Below are positions 55,001 to 64,000 of a DNA stretch of 64,000 bases, piece after piece. The DNA is from Xiphydria camelus. Its lineage: Eukaryota; Arthropoda; Insecta; Hymenoptera; Xiphydriidae. Every line of letters begins with the position of its first letter. The stretch's first letter is position 1. The stretch spans positions 28,622,827 to 28,686,826 of the forward strand of contig OY783196.1 in assembly GCA_963678675.1 (NCBI GenBank), given 5' to 3'. The position numbers and the translations under genes were made by a program. The notes under the pieces were generated by a model. It saw nothing but the letters and a program-made list of their open reading frames with translations, was not told the origin of the DNA and searched no databases.

Positions 55001-56185
55001 TCCGGTGAGTGTCCGACACTCGGAGTACCGAGAGTGAGTTTCGCGCGAATTTCAACATGACGGAGACCGTTTAAAACGGTTCTTTTTTTTTTTTCGTAGG
55101 CATGGAATACCTCGCGGGGCATCATTACGTTCATCGAGATCTCGCTGCCAGGAATTGTCTGGTCGGAGATAACCTGACGGTCAAGATTTCGGATTTCGGT
55201 CTCTCTCGGGATATATACAGCAGTGACTACTACAGGGTGCAATCGAAGAGTTTACTTCCGGTACGATGGATGCCCCCGGAATCTATTCTCTACGGGAAAT
55301 TCACCACTGAATCCGACGTCTGGAGTTTCGGCGTCGTCTTGTGGGAAATCTACAGCTACGGTTTGCAGGTAAGCGGGGATCATCTGGCTCGCGAATGAAA
55401 CTCTTCGATCGTCAATCTCGGGATGGCTTTAGCCCCGATACGAGCGCAGCCAATTGGACGGCGTAATTTTTGCCTTTCAGCCGTACTACGGATACAACAA
55501 TCAAGAGGTGATAGACATGATCCGTTCGCGGCAATTGCTCCCTTGCCCGGAGGATTGTCCGACGATGATCTACAGCCTGATGATCGAGTGTTGGCACGAG
55601 GTCGCCAATCGGAGGCCGCAATTCCCCGAGATTCACCATCGATTGCACAACTGGTACACGAACCAGACCTACCTCAGTGACTTCTGCAACGAATCGATCA
55701 CGAGCTATTCGGGAAGCAGCCACAAGAGTACAAACAAAACCAACTCCACGCAGCTCTCCGCGCCGGCGTACAAGAGCGATTCGCTCAACCGGAAGGACCC
55801 GAATTTCAAGGGAAACTCCGAGTCGACGACCTGTAACGCCGGCAGCGAGCACGGTAACCCCGTCAAAATGATCTCGCCCAGCTTTCAAAATTCCAACTCC
55901 ATTGCGGATCAGAGGCCGACGTGCGGATTTGGCGAGCACGTCCCGCCTGTCAAGGTCCAAGGCTATCAAAACACCACTACGAACGTCAATTTGAACGATC
56001 ACAACGATAAACAATGCTGTTCTCCCAAATTGAGCGGCGCTAAAAAAGTATTACCGTCGGTTCAGCAGCCGATCATGAAGAGCAGCCCACCGAACGGCAC
56101 GAGACCGGTGCAAAACGGCGCACAGTTGGTCGTAAGGTTACCGGATCCCAGTAAGGTCACGACGGAGACCAGAGTGTCGAAGTGA
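42981..56185 (+). CDS. Ror2: ROR-family receptor tyrosine kinase, Ror2/Nrk-like (5' end missing)
   Basis: A single-pass receptor kinase of the plasma membrane; ROR proteins bind Wnt-type ligands through the Frizzled-like domain and act in neural and polarity signalling. Thirteen exons join in one frame: 42981-43074, 44790-45000, 45300-45453, 51664-51742, 52576-52840, 52926-53050, 53155-53711, 53788-54024, 54117-54250, 54324-54543, 54663-55004, 55100-55368 and 55481-56185. All have AG acceptors and GT donors and phases agree. They give 1129 aa plus one split codon. Residues from the first full codon: acidic segment 1-31, Ig about 45-150, linker 153-265, cysteine-rich domain 266-481, kringle 498-573, transmembrane 577-600, kinase about 680-953, tail to 1129. 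The signal-peptide exon lies upstream and was not found. Family is certain; Ror2/Nrk over Ror is judged from the intact kinase wording. It is longer than usual because of the linker, a loop in the cysteine-rich domain and the tail. Confidence 0.95.
43911..44371. repeat. 93-bp minisatellite, five copies, in a ROR intron
   Basis: Units begin GATTTTACCCTTAATTATAC at 43911, 44004, 44097, 44192 and 44285. Spacings are 93, 93, 95 and 93 bp; the fourth step has a 2-bp insertion (TG). Units differ at a few positions, the first and last most. Because 93 is a multiple of three, open frames run through the array, but no splice signals support coding use. Confidence 0.92.
44790..45453 (+). CDS. Ror2: ROR exons encoding the Ig domain
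   Basis: Two exons, 44790-45000 and 45300-45453, joined in phase 0. The Ig fold is marked by [18 protein letters not shown] (first Cys and the core Trp) and [13 protein letters not shown] (second Cys after the Asp-x-Gly-x-Tyr motif). Vertebrate RORs have this domain, whereas the Drosophila members are described without it, so its presence is useful for placing the lineage. Confidence 0.92.
45860..46054. mobile_element. MITE family E, copy 2, in a ROR intron
   Basis: Left CACTGAGAAAAAAAAAAGAT and right TTTTTTTTCTCTCAGTG, with TA on both sides. Palindromic arms GGATAATCCGAGTACGAAAG / CTTTCGTACTCAGATTATCC match copy 1. Confidence 0.9.
46071..46246. mobile_element. MITE family C, copy 3, abutting family E
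   Basis: Left TGAGGTTAAACTTATTCTCC and right GGCGAGTGAGTTTAGCCTCA. The core TTGTAGATTGAAACGTAAT is shared with 31028-31242. It starts about 16 bp after the family E copy. Confidence 0.82.
46247..49178. other. ROR intron between Ig and linker exons, first part
   Basis: CpG-rich intronic DNA with no exon recognised. At about 47750-47820 and 48110-48160, short AT-rich blocks repeat GTCAGG, GGAAAA and AATTTC words. These may be remnants of an old repeat, but I could not pair them into an element. Confidence 0.45.
49179..49428. mobile_element. piggyBac-like MITE (family B), complete
   Basis: TTAACACTAGAACTACC on the left and GGTAGTTCTAGTGTTAA on the right are perfect inverted repeats including TTAA at both edges (49179-49182, 49425-49428). 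TTAA duplication is the hallmark of piggyBac-type transposition. At 250 bp it is non-autonomous. A truncated relative is at 26003-26216. Confidence 0.85.
49429..51663. other. ROR intron, second part; GA/GT microsatellite
   Basis: A compound GA-GT tract lies at 49496-49520. The remainder is CpG-rich with arginine-rich open frames (271 codons minus at 49884-50699) and no domain. Confidence 0.45.
51664..52840 (+). CDS. Ror2: ROR linker exons between Ig and cysteine-rich domain
   Basis: Exons 51664-51742 (25 residues, [18 protein letters not shown]) and 52576-52840 (88 residues). The second is Ser/Thr/Pro-rich ([20 protein letters not shown]) and ends in GTCE, whose Cys is the first of the cysteine-rich domain. 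The linker is likely extended and O-glycosylated; this is inferred from composition. Both exons keep the frame, so one or both could be skipped in other isoforms: the two together are 344 bp (not a multiple of three), so skipping both would shift the frame. Confidence 0.85.
52926..53711 (+). CDS. Ror2: ROR exons encoding the Frizzled-like cysteine-rich domain
   Basis: Exons 52926-53050 and 53155-53711. With Cys266 from the previous exon, all ten conserved cysteines are present: 266, 274, 315, 324, 331, 433, 437, 445, 467 and 481. Diagnostic words are [38 protein letters not shown] and [14 protein letters not shown]. Between Cys331 and Cys433 lie 101 residues, where human ROR1 has about a dozen; the extra loop (about 53250-53505) is hydrophilic with a basic patch ([13 protein letters not shown]). 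The loop is inside one exon with no intron signals that would remove it in frame by eye. Confidence 0.93.
53788..54024 (+). CDS. Ror2: ROR exon encoding the kringle domain
   Basis: One exon encodes a whole kringle with six cysteines and the family words [29 protein letters not shown] and QPWCYV. A kringle next to a Frizzled-like domain is unique to ROR and some MuSK-type receptors, which fixes the family. Confidence 0.95.
54117..54543 (+). CDS. Ror2: ROR exons: transmembrane, juxtamembrane, start of kinase
   Basis: Exons 54117-54250 and 54324-54543. The acceptor at CTCTAG|TTGAAAATC is chosen because earlier AGs lead to stops in the incoming phase. The helix [20 protein letters not shown] is followed by Cys-rich [11 protein letters not shown], a likely palmitoylated and basic stop-transfer end. 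The second exon has a Ser/Thr/Gly-rich juxtamembrane stretch and ends in GEGAF of the glycine loop. Confidence 0.9.
54663..56185 (+). CDS. Ror2: ROR exons: tyrosine kinase domain and tail
   Basis: Exons 54663-55004, 55100-55368 and 55481-56185. All catalytic elements are intact: GEGAFGKVYKG, VAVK (Lys714), HRDLAARN (Asp819) and DFG (Asp837). The activation loop has YSSDYY (Tyr845, 849, 850), followed by [22 protein letters not shown] and the Arg of RRP. The tail, about 176 residues, is Ser/Asn/Pro-rich with no recognised domain. Vertebrate ROR kinases have degraded motifs, so this one looks more like an active kinase. Confidence 0.94.
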
Positions 56186-58040
56186 GATGAACGATCTCGC
56201 CGCGAAACTAATTTCGTTTCTTTCTCACGGCACTCCGACTCGTTTTCGACGGATCGCGTGCAGTGCCCGAGCGAGTGGGATGCTTTTAAGTTTTCGCATT
56301 TCCAGAATCGGCGTCGATTTTAGGGAACGGAGTCGATCCTCCTATTACCGAAACATCGTGATGCGCCGTTTGGTGTGCGTCGAAGCATCGTCGAACTCAT
56401 CGCAAGGGACCAATAACATCTCCGTCGATGTGTCAATGACTAGGTACGCGGCGGAGTATCTAACAATCCTCGGATTGAAACGTATCATTGGGGCTACAAA
56501 TAGAATCGAAATCGATTCGAACGCCAAAACGGTAAATCGGTTTAAAATCGATTTGTTATTACGGTTTTTAAGTTTTTCTGCCATTTTTACAATCACGTTT
56601 AATTTTAATATGCGCCATTTTTATTGTGGTATATTGATCTTATTATTTATATATATTTTTAAAGAATTGTATATACATATTTCGCATACGCATAGAATTC
56701 TATGCTGATTCAATCAATTTTCAACTTCATATCATTTCGCCCAGTGAATTGAAGCCAAACTGCAAGTCAATATCTATTTGTAGCCCTTGCATTATTTATT
56801 TCCATTGGAGTATAGAGGGTGAATCGGTCAAAGGAAACCATCGGGATGTTCCCCGTACTTCAAGTATGGGAGTTCAGATTTTTCTTCATTAACGTATTTT
56901 AAAAGACGAAAAGAATGTCTCAGTATTTCCATTTTAATAACTCACACTGTATATGTACTTTATACGCTCTGCTCTAAAAACTCGTTAACCTAGAGAACAG
57001 CGTTCCCGATTTTTTTCCTTTTTATACGTAAGTCTGACCTCGCACACATTTTTGACTGATATCATTATGCTCGCTATGCAATATTTATTTATTTCTGCGC
57101 CGTAAATTCGTTCTATATGTATTTTATTTTAGTCGTGTACGTTCTTTCAGATTTTCACAAGTATATCCTCGTTTTCCCTTTAATCCCGCCCTCTTGTCAC
57201 ATAATAATATATCTCTTCCTTTTACAATCCTCAAAGGATGAGGAACGAACGTAAGTAATCGATGTTAATACATTATACACGTGTATGGCATTACTGCGAG
57301 CATCCTTGCACGCTTTTTTATTCGTTCCCCGCACCATAAAAGTAACGGGACCGATAAAAAATAACGTGCTGATAGTAAAACGCGAATGTTCGAATGACGT
57401 CGTCAATACGATATTGTTCAAGCATAAAAATTTAGATTGAAATGCTGTCCTCAAAAAATCGCGAGTAAATGAGTTCGAGAAAGGTTGACGTTTAAAAGGT
57501 CGCTTTTCGCGAGAATTGTACACGAAAATGCGGGTAAACGCGAGCACTCGTACAGAATTTCACATGGAAATTCGACTTTCCAAATGAACTTCAACATAAA
57601 ACTGTATAGGATGACGTTCTACCAGTGAAATAGAATTCGATGGTGAATATTAGCCGTAAAGAATTCGCTAATTACGAAGGGGGTGGACGAAACGAAACGA
57701 AAAGAGAATAAGAGACGATACTTTTTATAATTTTTTATTAGAAAACTGCGGCCAAATTGTCTCACACGACGGAAGGGTATCGGCGGGCAAACCTCGAATT
57801 ACGAAATTTGTCGTCAAAACCTACACCGACGTTAAATTACCGAAGGTACGCGTACGAGGAAACGAAAGAACTCGTGTCACTTTCAAATCGAGGGGGATAC
57901 AGAAATTTTCGAAAGGTTTTCGCCATGTTTTGACGGTCGGAAAACTTTTCGAAAGTTTATGAAGCAGAATTAATAGGCTTAATAAACTTATGTCGAGTAT
58001 TCAATGGTGAACGAACGATATTAGTTATATAAGATCTTTA

Positions 58041-58068
58041 TACATATATATATATATATATATATATT
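58041..58068. repeat. TA microsatellite
   Basis: About 13 AT units, near the middle of the convergent 3' region. Confidence 0.92.
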
Positions 58069-59775
58069 CAATCAAATACAATATACAATTAATGTTTTTG
58101 TAAATTCGTCTCGTGTGAATCGGTAAATACACCCCGCGCGAGATATACGGACTTACCTCGTTCGGACCATCCTCTCGACACATCCTACGTGCTCCCTACA
58201 AATTCTACTTTCGTTAGAGCCGTATCCTATCAATCTTGTAATTCAGTCCGGGATAAAACCTTTCCGCAGAAAGAGTACATCTCGCATTTAATCGACGACG
58301 AGTGGGGCGATACTCGTAAGAGAGAAGTTTACAAAATGCTTTATTTCGTAATAATTACAAACCATGAAACATACAATTCCACACAACGTGTGGAAAGATA
58401 TATAAAATCATTTTTTCAGCGTGGCAAATTAAATTTACACGCGTACCTCGATACCACGGTTCGCTAAAGTACGGAATAACTGAAGGGTAAAAATATATAT
58501 ATGTATATATAACACTAAAGTCATCGCGTTATCACTATCAATTAGCGTTATATAGTTAGGCGTACGCCCACCAAAGATGATTCAGTCCAATCGAACGTAA
58601 CTGAACGAGAGTACAGCCGAATGGTACGAACGAATCTTACCGCTTTGCCACATAAGCTAAATTGGATTGCTCTATCGTGGCGAAATAATAAAATTCGCTC
58701 GTGTCGCTGAACTGCGCTCGCATTCGTCTACGATCGCTGGACCGAATCATGGTCCGTGGGTGCACCATTTCAAAAACATCTCGTAATCGGGACGGTTTTG
58801 AAGAAGAATTAAATAGTAGGTAATTAATAAAAAAAAAAGAAATAAGAATCTGACCTTCAAAACGTAGCGCGCGTTAATATAAACACTTTCCCTCCAATCG
58901 GGAGGGAATTTTTGACAGAGGCCCCAAGCGACTACGCGCATCCTCGATTCGCGTAGACTGAGTCGCGTCTGCGTAATTCCTCTCCTCTCGTCGAACGGAC
59001 GCCAGAGTTCTCGCGGCACGAGATCGAATCGTGCGACGCGACTACGACGAGGACGCGATGCTTCGCCGAGAGATATCTACTTGCGGTTACTCGATCATCG
59101 AAATGCAAGTACAAATTTCGTGTCGATCGGTCGATCTCCGGTTGCCACCGGAAGAGATCGGTCTTTTGATTAGCCGCGGTACACTCGAAAACCGCGTCAA
59201 CCTGTGAATGCGTAACATCGCGTAACGAATCGTTCCGGCCCGATCGGCGAGAAGCCAACGATCGTGACTCGCGGCTCGCGGACGATACGAGCAACCCTAC
59301 CTACGGACAATCTAACTGCTAACTTCGCTAAGAAACGTCGAACTATATTTAAACTAGCCGAATATACGCGACGATGTCGTGCGTCTCGACGGAGGGGCGT
59401 GCGGCGACTACTCTGCGTGCCGTTTCTCGTATCGACTCGCGGGGATGGAACGCGACCCGACGAATCTACGTAACGCGCACCACCGCTCGCTTTCCCCGCA
59501 ATTCGCGCGCAATTGCTATGCGCAAAACGAGCCGTCGCATCGACGCGACGAGGTCGCTGCGAGTGACATTATGCGCGTTTCGTATTCCCCGCTCTTTTTC
59601 TTCATCCCCATCGCAAACAACGAGTACAGATTGTCTTCTACGGCACCGAGTCGCAGGATTCATCCCCGATTGGTAGAGATATACGCGGACAAGTACCATG
59701 TATTTTTTATCCAAGCTACGTCCTACGAGCTGGGGCAGATAGAAATATAATAGAAACGGTACAAAAATGGACATG

Positions 59776-59854
59776 TTCTCTCTCTCTCTCACTCTCTCTT
59801 TCTCTCTCCTACATTCTCTTTCACACTTTCTCTCTCTCTCTCTCTCTCTCTCTC
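59776..59854. repeat. Interrupted CT microsatellite
   Basis: Three CT runs separated by short interruptions; about 315 bp downstream of the BNIP3 stop codon, probably in its 3' UTR. Confidence 0.9.
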
Positions 59855-60169
59855 GACAATTACCGATACACTGCTAAAATGTCCCTCGTCCCTCTTCCCT
59901 CGACAGTCATCACGCGAGAGGCCGCAAGCACGCGCTTATAGACGGCTGCGGTCGAATAAGTGAAAATAGAGAAGTATGTAATTATAATATTATCGATTAA
60001 TGCAAATAGTCGAGCGTGTGTCCGTGTGTATGCTTTTCTGTGCAGTGTAGTAGGCTCCAGACCCCCTTCCCACCCCAATCGTCAGTCTTTCTTGCGTCCC
60101 TTCAGCCAGCTACTTCCTTCCGTTACAACGCGACAACGTAGTCGCCCTCGATGTCACCGGGGGTAACCT

Positions 60170-63100
60170 TCACTCTATGGTGACGCGCGGCATCATCAGT
60201 CCTCGCCTGTTCAGGTACACGCTGAAAAGATCGGGACGTTTTGCGCCTAGCATTTTTCAGGTGAAACTTGACGCCCCGATTTTAAGAGGAGCCACGGGCG
60301 TCGATGACGAGCGATGTTGTCGCGCGAAACGTAAGTGCGTACTCACCCCAATCCCGTGCCGATGAGCAGGGACAGAAAATTAGTCAGGAACAGAGTGTAA
60401 AGGACCTCTTTGGAGAAGAGGCCGTTTTTGCCAACCTTCGCGGTTCGGATACTGTACGTCTTCTTTTTCGTCACTCCGAGAGGATGTTTGAACTTCCAAT
60501 CTCTGTAGGGGCGAGAGAGCAGGGCGGGTGAATGATCGGGACAATTTCGCCGTACGAAATCTCGCTTCGAGGGCCGTAATGAGTCGCGTACTCACTTGGG
60601 AGGTGCCTGGTCAGGGCGGGAGCTCCACTCGTAGATCCAGTCGGTATTTTTTTCCACAAGCTCTCCATCCTGAAACGAGAGGGAAAGATGCATATGTACG
60701 CATATACGAGGAGTCGCGATCGTTAGTCATTGGCCTCGTGTGAAAGGTGACGGAGTACGACACGTTCGCCAAGCGAGATAACGGTAAGCGTTATTGAACT
60801 TATTATTATTATCGAAGCCGACGCGCTTTCCTCGAAAAGGATATACATATACGAGAGAAGAACCTTACCCGGGGAACTTGGCCGCGCGAGACGGGGTCAT
60901 GGAAATGCCATCGCCTCGCTGTCAACGGTGAGGCGATGTTGCGATCAGAAGCCAAGGGGCATTGCCAACGAGTCTAATATCCCGGGCCAGCGGTTTGTGC
61001 ACTTTGGCAAATTCCTTCGCGCGAGTATGACTCGCGTGCGAAGAAAGCGTTCTTCGACGCAGGAAAGGCGAAAAAACGCGAAGGAAGATGGGATGCGAGT
61101 GTGCCTCGTCGTTCGACAACGTAAGTAGGCGTTTCGCCGGGAATAGCTCAACGCACTGGCACTTATCCAACCGGATATGTCAGAGTAGAAAGAAAGAGCG
61201 AAATTCATCGTTCCCCCGATATATTTGTTTCGACGCGCGAAAATTGCACGTCAAGGAATCGCGGCGCAAAGTTATTTCCACGAAGGGATGGAGAACAGAC
61301 TCCGTGCGACGACTCCTCACATTTCGTTCTTCGACGCAGCGAACAAAAAAGCGTGACGCTGACGTGCACGCGTCGTGTTTCGTTGAACGCGACGTCACTT
61401 TTTGGCTCGGCCGGTTCTGCACGGGCGACGACTCATCGCGGCGTCGAGGAGGGGCGAAACAATGCGTTCGAAAAGCGCGAAAGTACTCGAGAGGGAAAGA
61501 TACGAGCCAGAACTTCGTTGCGAGCGATCGCTCGACTCTGGTTTCCTATCCGACGAACTTACGCGTGGCAAGAGCGGGGTACAGTCGCTAATGCGACGAT
61601 TATGCGCGAATAGGCGGTCGCGTGATGCCTGTATACGCGTATACACGGAACCGAATGTCGTAGTTTCATCGGCGACCTTGACCCGTCCATCGACCTTTCC
61701 TTCCCGTCGAACGCAACGCATCGACGCGTGCTTTCGGGACGCGCCACTCAAACAGAGCACGGTAACAAGTGTAAGAGAGCGCGAATTCCGCGAAAAGGCT
61801 CGCGTCGGAAACACGCGTGTCTGCCCTCCGATCGTTCTTATCTCCCGCGCGAGCGGGAGCTGCAGACAGACGCGATAAGAAAGGTAATCCGAGCGATCGA
61901 CGACGACGTTACACCAACTACGTCGATCGATGAAAGATAAGTACATGTATTCATCGCAAACGGAGTGCGATAGACTCGTGGCAATTGCGCGTCGCAGCAG
62001 CGCGGCTATCGCGATGCGCATATCGATAAAAATATCGACCAGTCGCGCGTACGCTCTCGCGTGCACGTTGCTGCGCTTCTCTTGCGATGGAACGACAGGG
62101 TCTTTTCGGGACTCTCGCACAATTATGTATCTACTAGAACGCTCGCACGCGTTTACCAACGCGTACGCCCATTCCTTCGCTGCGAAAGATACAGCTGTGT
62201 CGCGCAATGCGGGAAGGATGTTGGATTAGAGACGAACGCAAGAAAGGTCGAGAGCCTCTTTTTTGACGTATCCGCTACTTCCGAACGATTACCCGTCTCT
62301 TCTCCTCTCTGTCGCGACGAATCACGCGAGTCTCCAACCGGTTTTTCTACGACCGGTAGCCGCAACGGCGAGCGCTATCGATCTCCGACGGAGGAAGCGC
62401 GCGGTTGTCGTGTATGTATGTACGCTTGTCGCGGCTGCACATCCCGGAAGAGCAGAGTCGCAATGGTTGACAATGAAAGTCGATATCGATAACGACGATT
62501 GCACTGTTTGCCGTCGCGTCGTCTCGCGACATTGCACGCGCTTAGACGCCGCAAGGTCGTTCTCGCCGCGTCTCCGATGTCGCGCGATATATCGAGCTCG
62601 TGATAGAGCGATGTAATATCGACGATGACAGAGACAGTATTAATATTAATGGTGGAAACCGTTACACCGCACGGGAGTCCCCTGTGTGAAGGAAATGTTA
62701 AGAATACCGCGAATTAAGAGTCTAGTGTTAAAAATAACGTGACATATTTTTATGGCGCATCGACACGTAGTTTATGCTAATTTCAGACTCTCTATCGGTT
62801 TTTCCAGATACACACAAAACAACGCGTCGTTTTCACGGTTCCTTCTCCGAAAAGTCTGTCAGGGAAACAAAAGTGCGATTCGCCGGGTCCCCATGAAATT
62901 TAACGGTCGACGATTACTTCGTCAGCGAATCGAACGCGACCGATACGCGAGTCGACGCGCGTACACCGCGCCGTTATCATCGATTTGTCTTGCGCGCGCG
63001 TGCGTCAAGGTCGTCTCCGCCGCAGTTTTAAGATCTCTGACGGAGCGTGACCGAGGTCGCGCATCGTCGGGACGCGGGGACACGCGAGATGCCGAGAACG

Positions 63101-63484
63101 GCCACCGTCGTGCAGCGACCACTGACCTTGTTACAGCTGTAGTTTATGTACACTCCCTTGAGCTCGTCTTCGGTGGATAACTCCGTGTTGGGGCTGTTGG
63201 GTGGGCTTTTCGGGCTGAAATCGAAAGGAGATCGCGCGAATTACAAAGTGCTCCCAACGAGAGAGAGCGCGATTTTCTGATCTTCTCGGGGAGACGGCAA
63301 TCTGTTCTCATTCACCTGTCCCTTGGAGTGTCCCGACGCGAGGAAGCCAGGGAATGCTTCGCCGATGACTGCGTGGAGTCCCGCTGAGCCTCTCGCAGGA
63401 GCCGCAGGTACTCCTCGCCCCCGCTGCTGAACGGCAACGGCGTCACGCGATCCGCCGGAGCCGGGTTCAGCTCCACCCACGACT
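60170..63484 (-). CDS. BNIP3: BNIP3-type mitophagy receptor (N-terminus missing)
   Basis: A tail-anchored protein of the mitochondrial outer membrane that recruits Atg8/LC3 to damaged mitochondria; vertebrate BNIP3 and NIX also have a weak BH3-like segment. Five exons on the minus strand: 63484-63316, 63214-63127, 60669-60596, 60502-60347 and 60221-60170. Splice sites are canonical and phases agree, giving 179 residues to TGA at 60172-60170. The LIR motif is SWVEL at the start. EEYLRLLREAQRDS and a Ser-rich stretch follow, then TDWIYEWSSRPDQAPPKDW and KFKHP, the BH3-like and conserved region. The C-terminal helix is LFLTNFLSLLIGTGLGVYL, followed by basic NRRGLMMPRVTIE. Human BNIP3 is 194 aa, so only a few residues are missing; the first exon should contribute one nucleotide before AG|TCG TGG. 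It was not found in the last 500 bases. A further small exon in the 2.5-kb third intron cannot be excluded, but phases fit without one. Confidence 0.92.
60670..63126. other. BNIP3 intron of about 2.5 kb
   Basis: CpG-rich intronic sequence. Open frames up to 270 codons (61395-62207, minus) are low-complexity and not called. A short hairpin CATCGCCTC / GAGGCGATG stands at about 60908-60936. No MITE was found here, unlike the ROR introns. Confidence 0.5.
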
Positions 63485-64000
63485 CTGTACCTCGAAAAGA
63501 GAAATACGGTTAATGCGCGCGCGCGCGCGCAATTCGTCAGATCATAACGCGGCGAGCGTGCGTACGGAACGGCGCTACCGATCGACACGACGATAACGCG
63601 AGTGCGGAAGGGAACGATTACGCGCGGAGTCGTCGCGACTTTCGAATTTCCGTGCCGATCGAATCTCCCGATATCGCGGCATATGTGGGTACGTGAGACG
63701 CGCCTCGCCGAAGCGGCGCGAGCGAGTGGAGTGCATCGCCCTCAAAGATGCGATGCTCCACCGCACGAAGTACGTGACCAGGACCACGCGGGTCGACCTT
63801 TCTCCCGCGCATTCGGAGCGATCGTCGAATTCACCGTTACGCGACGCGCTCTCCCCTTCGAAGTCGCGCAGCCCCCGCGACGTCGCGTCGCTCCACCGCG
63901 GCGAGTGTACGACGCCCGTTGCGAGCCGCGTTTATTTTTGTGAAAAATTCGCCGGTCCATTCTTCCCGCGACGAAAACAACGACGCGCCGGAGTCATCGC
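63485..64000. other. Upstream of the recognised BNIP3 exons
   Basis: CpG-rich, with a CG run at 63515-63530. It must be intron or 5' region of BNIP3, because the exon at 63484 begins with an acceptor. No first exon with an ATG and a phase-1 donor could be supported. Confidence 0.5.

Larger units (their letters stand above)
56186..60169. other. Shared 3' region between convergent ROR and BNIP3 genes
   Basis: AT-rich without exons. A plus-strand AATAAA at 57981-57986 could end ROR. Minus-strand AATAAA words (TTTATT near 57083, 57734 and 58342) could end BNIP3. The two 3' UTRs may therefore overlap. A TA microsatellite lies at 58041-58068 and CT runs at 59776-59854. Confidence 0.5.

Noticed and set aside
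61395..62207. A 270-codon minus-strand frame inside the large BNIP3 intron
   Set aside because: Arg/Ser-rich with no domain and overlapped by frames on the other strand. Flanking BNIP3 exons join in phase without it.

Overview
The window looks like nuclear DNA of a hymenopteran insect, most plausibly an ant. The genes have several introns with standard GT-AG splice sites. The intergenic DNA is strongly CpG-rich, with many microsatellites. It is also crowded with short terminal-inverted-repeat (TIR) elements. The cytochrome P450 resembles the insect CYP6 family. The species is an inference; nothing in the window names it.

Three host genes can be modelled exon by exon. (1) A complete CYP6-type cytochrome P450 lies on the minus strand (20279-23203, 4 exons, 503 aa). 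(2) Most of a ROR-family receptor tyrosine kinase lies on the plus strand (13 exons, 42981-56185, at least 1129 aa). Its order is acidic segment, Ig domain, Ser/Thr-rich linker, Frizzled-type cysteine-rich domain, kringle, transmembrane helix, kinase and tail. The signal-peptide exon was not found. (3) Nearly all of a BNIP3-type mitophagy receptor lies on the minus strand (5 exons, 60170-63484), missing only a short N-terminus. ROR and BNIP3 converge tail to tail across about 4 kb. A fourth gene may run off the left edge (minus strand, 1-135).

The left and centre are dominated by mobile DNA. A full-length CR1-like non-LTR retrotransposon occupies about 10140-15450 on the minus strand. Both ORFs are intact, and they share one reading frame separated by a single UGA. 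Around the genes I find more than 25 MITE-like TIR elements in at least a dozen families. Several unrelated families share the end CACTGAGA and a TA target duplication. Others resemble piggyBac (TTAA), mariner (TACAGGGTGT) and pogo/Tigger (CAGTAGAACTCC) MITEs. Some are nested, abutting, or inside P450 and ROR introns.

Region by region: 0-10 kb is CpG-rich intergenic DNA with MITEs; 10.1-15.45 kb is the LINE; 15.5-20.2 kb is intergenic with a MITE cluster at 16.8-17.8 kb; 20.3-23.2 kb is the P450; 23.3-42.9 kb is repeat-rich intergenic or upstream ROR intron; 43-56.2 kb is ROR; 56.2-60.2 kb is the shared 3' side; 60.2-63.5 kb is BNIP3. The genes do not form one pathway: the P450 acts at the endoplasmic reticulum, ROR at the plasma membrane and BNIP3 at the mitochondrial outer membrane.
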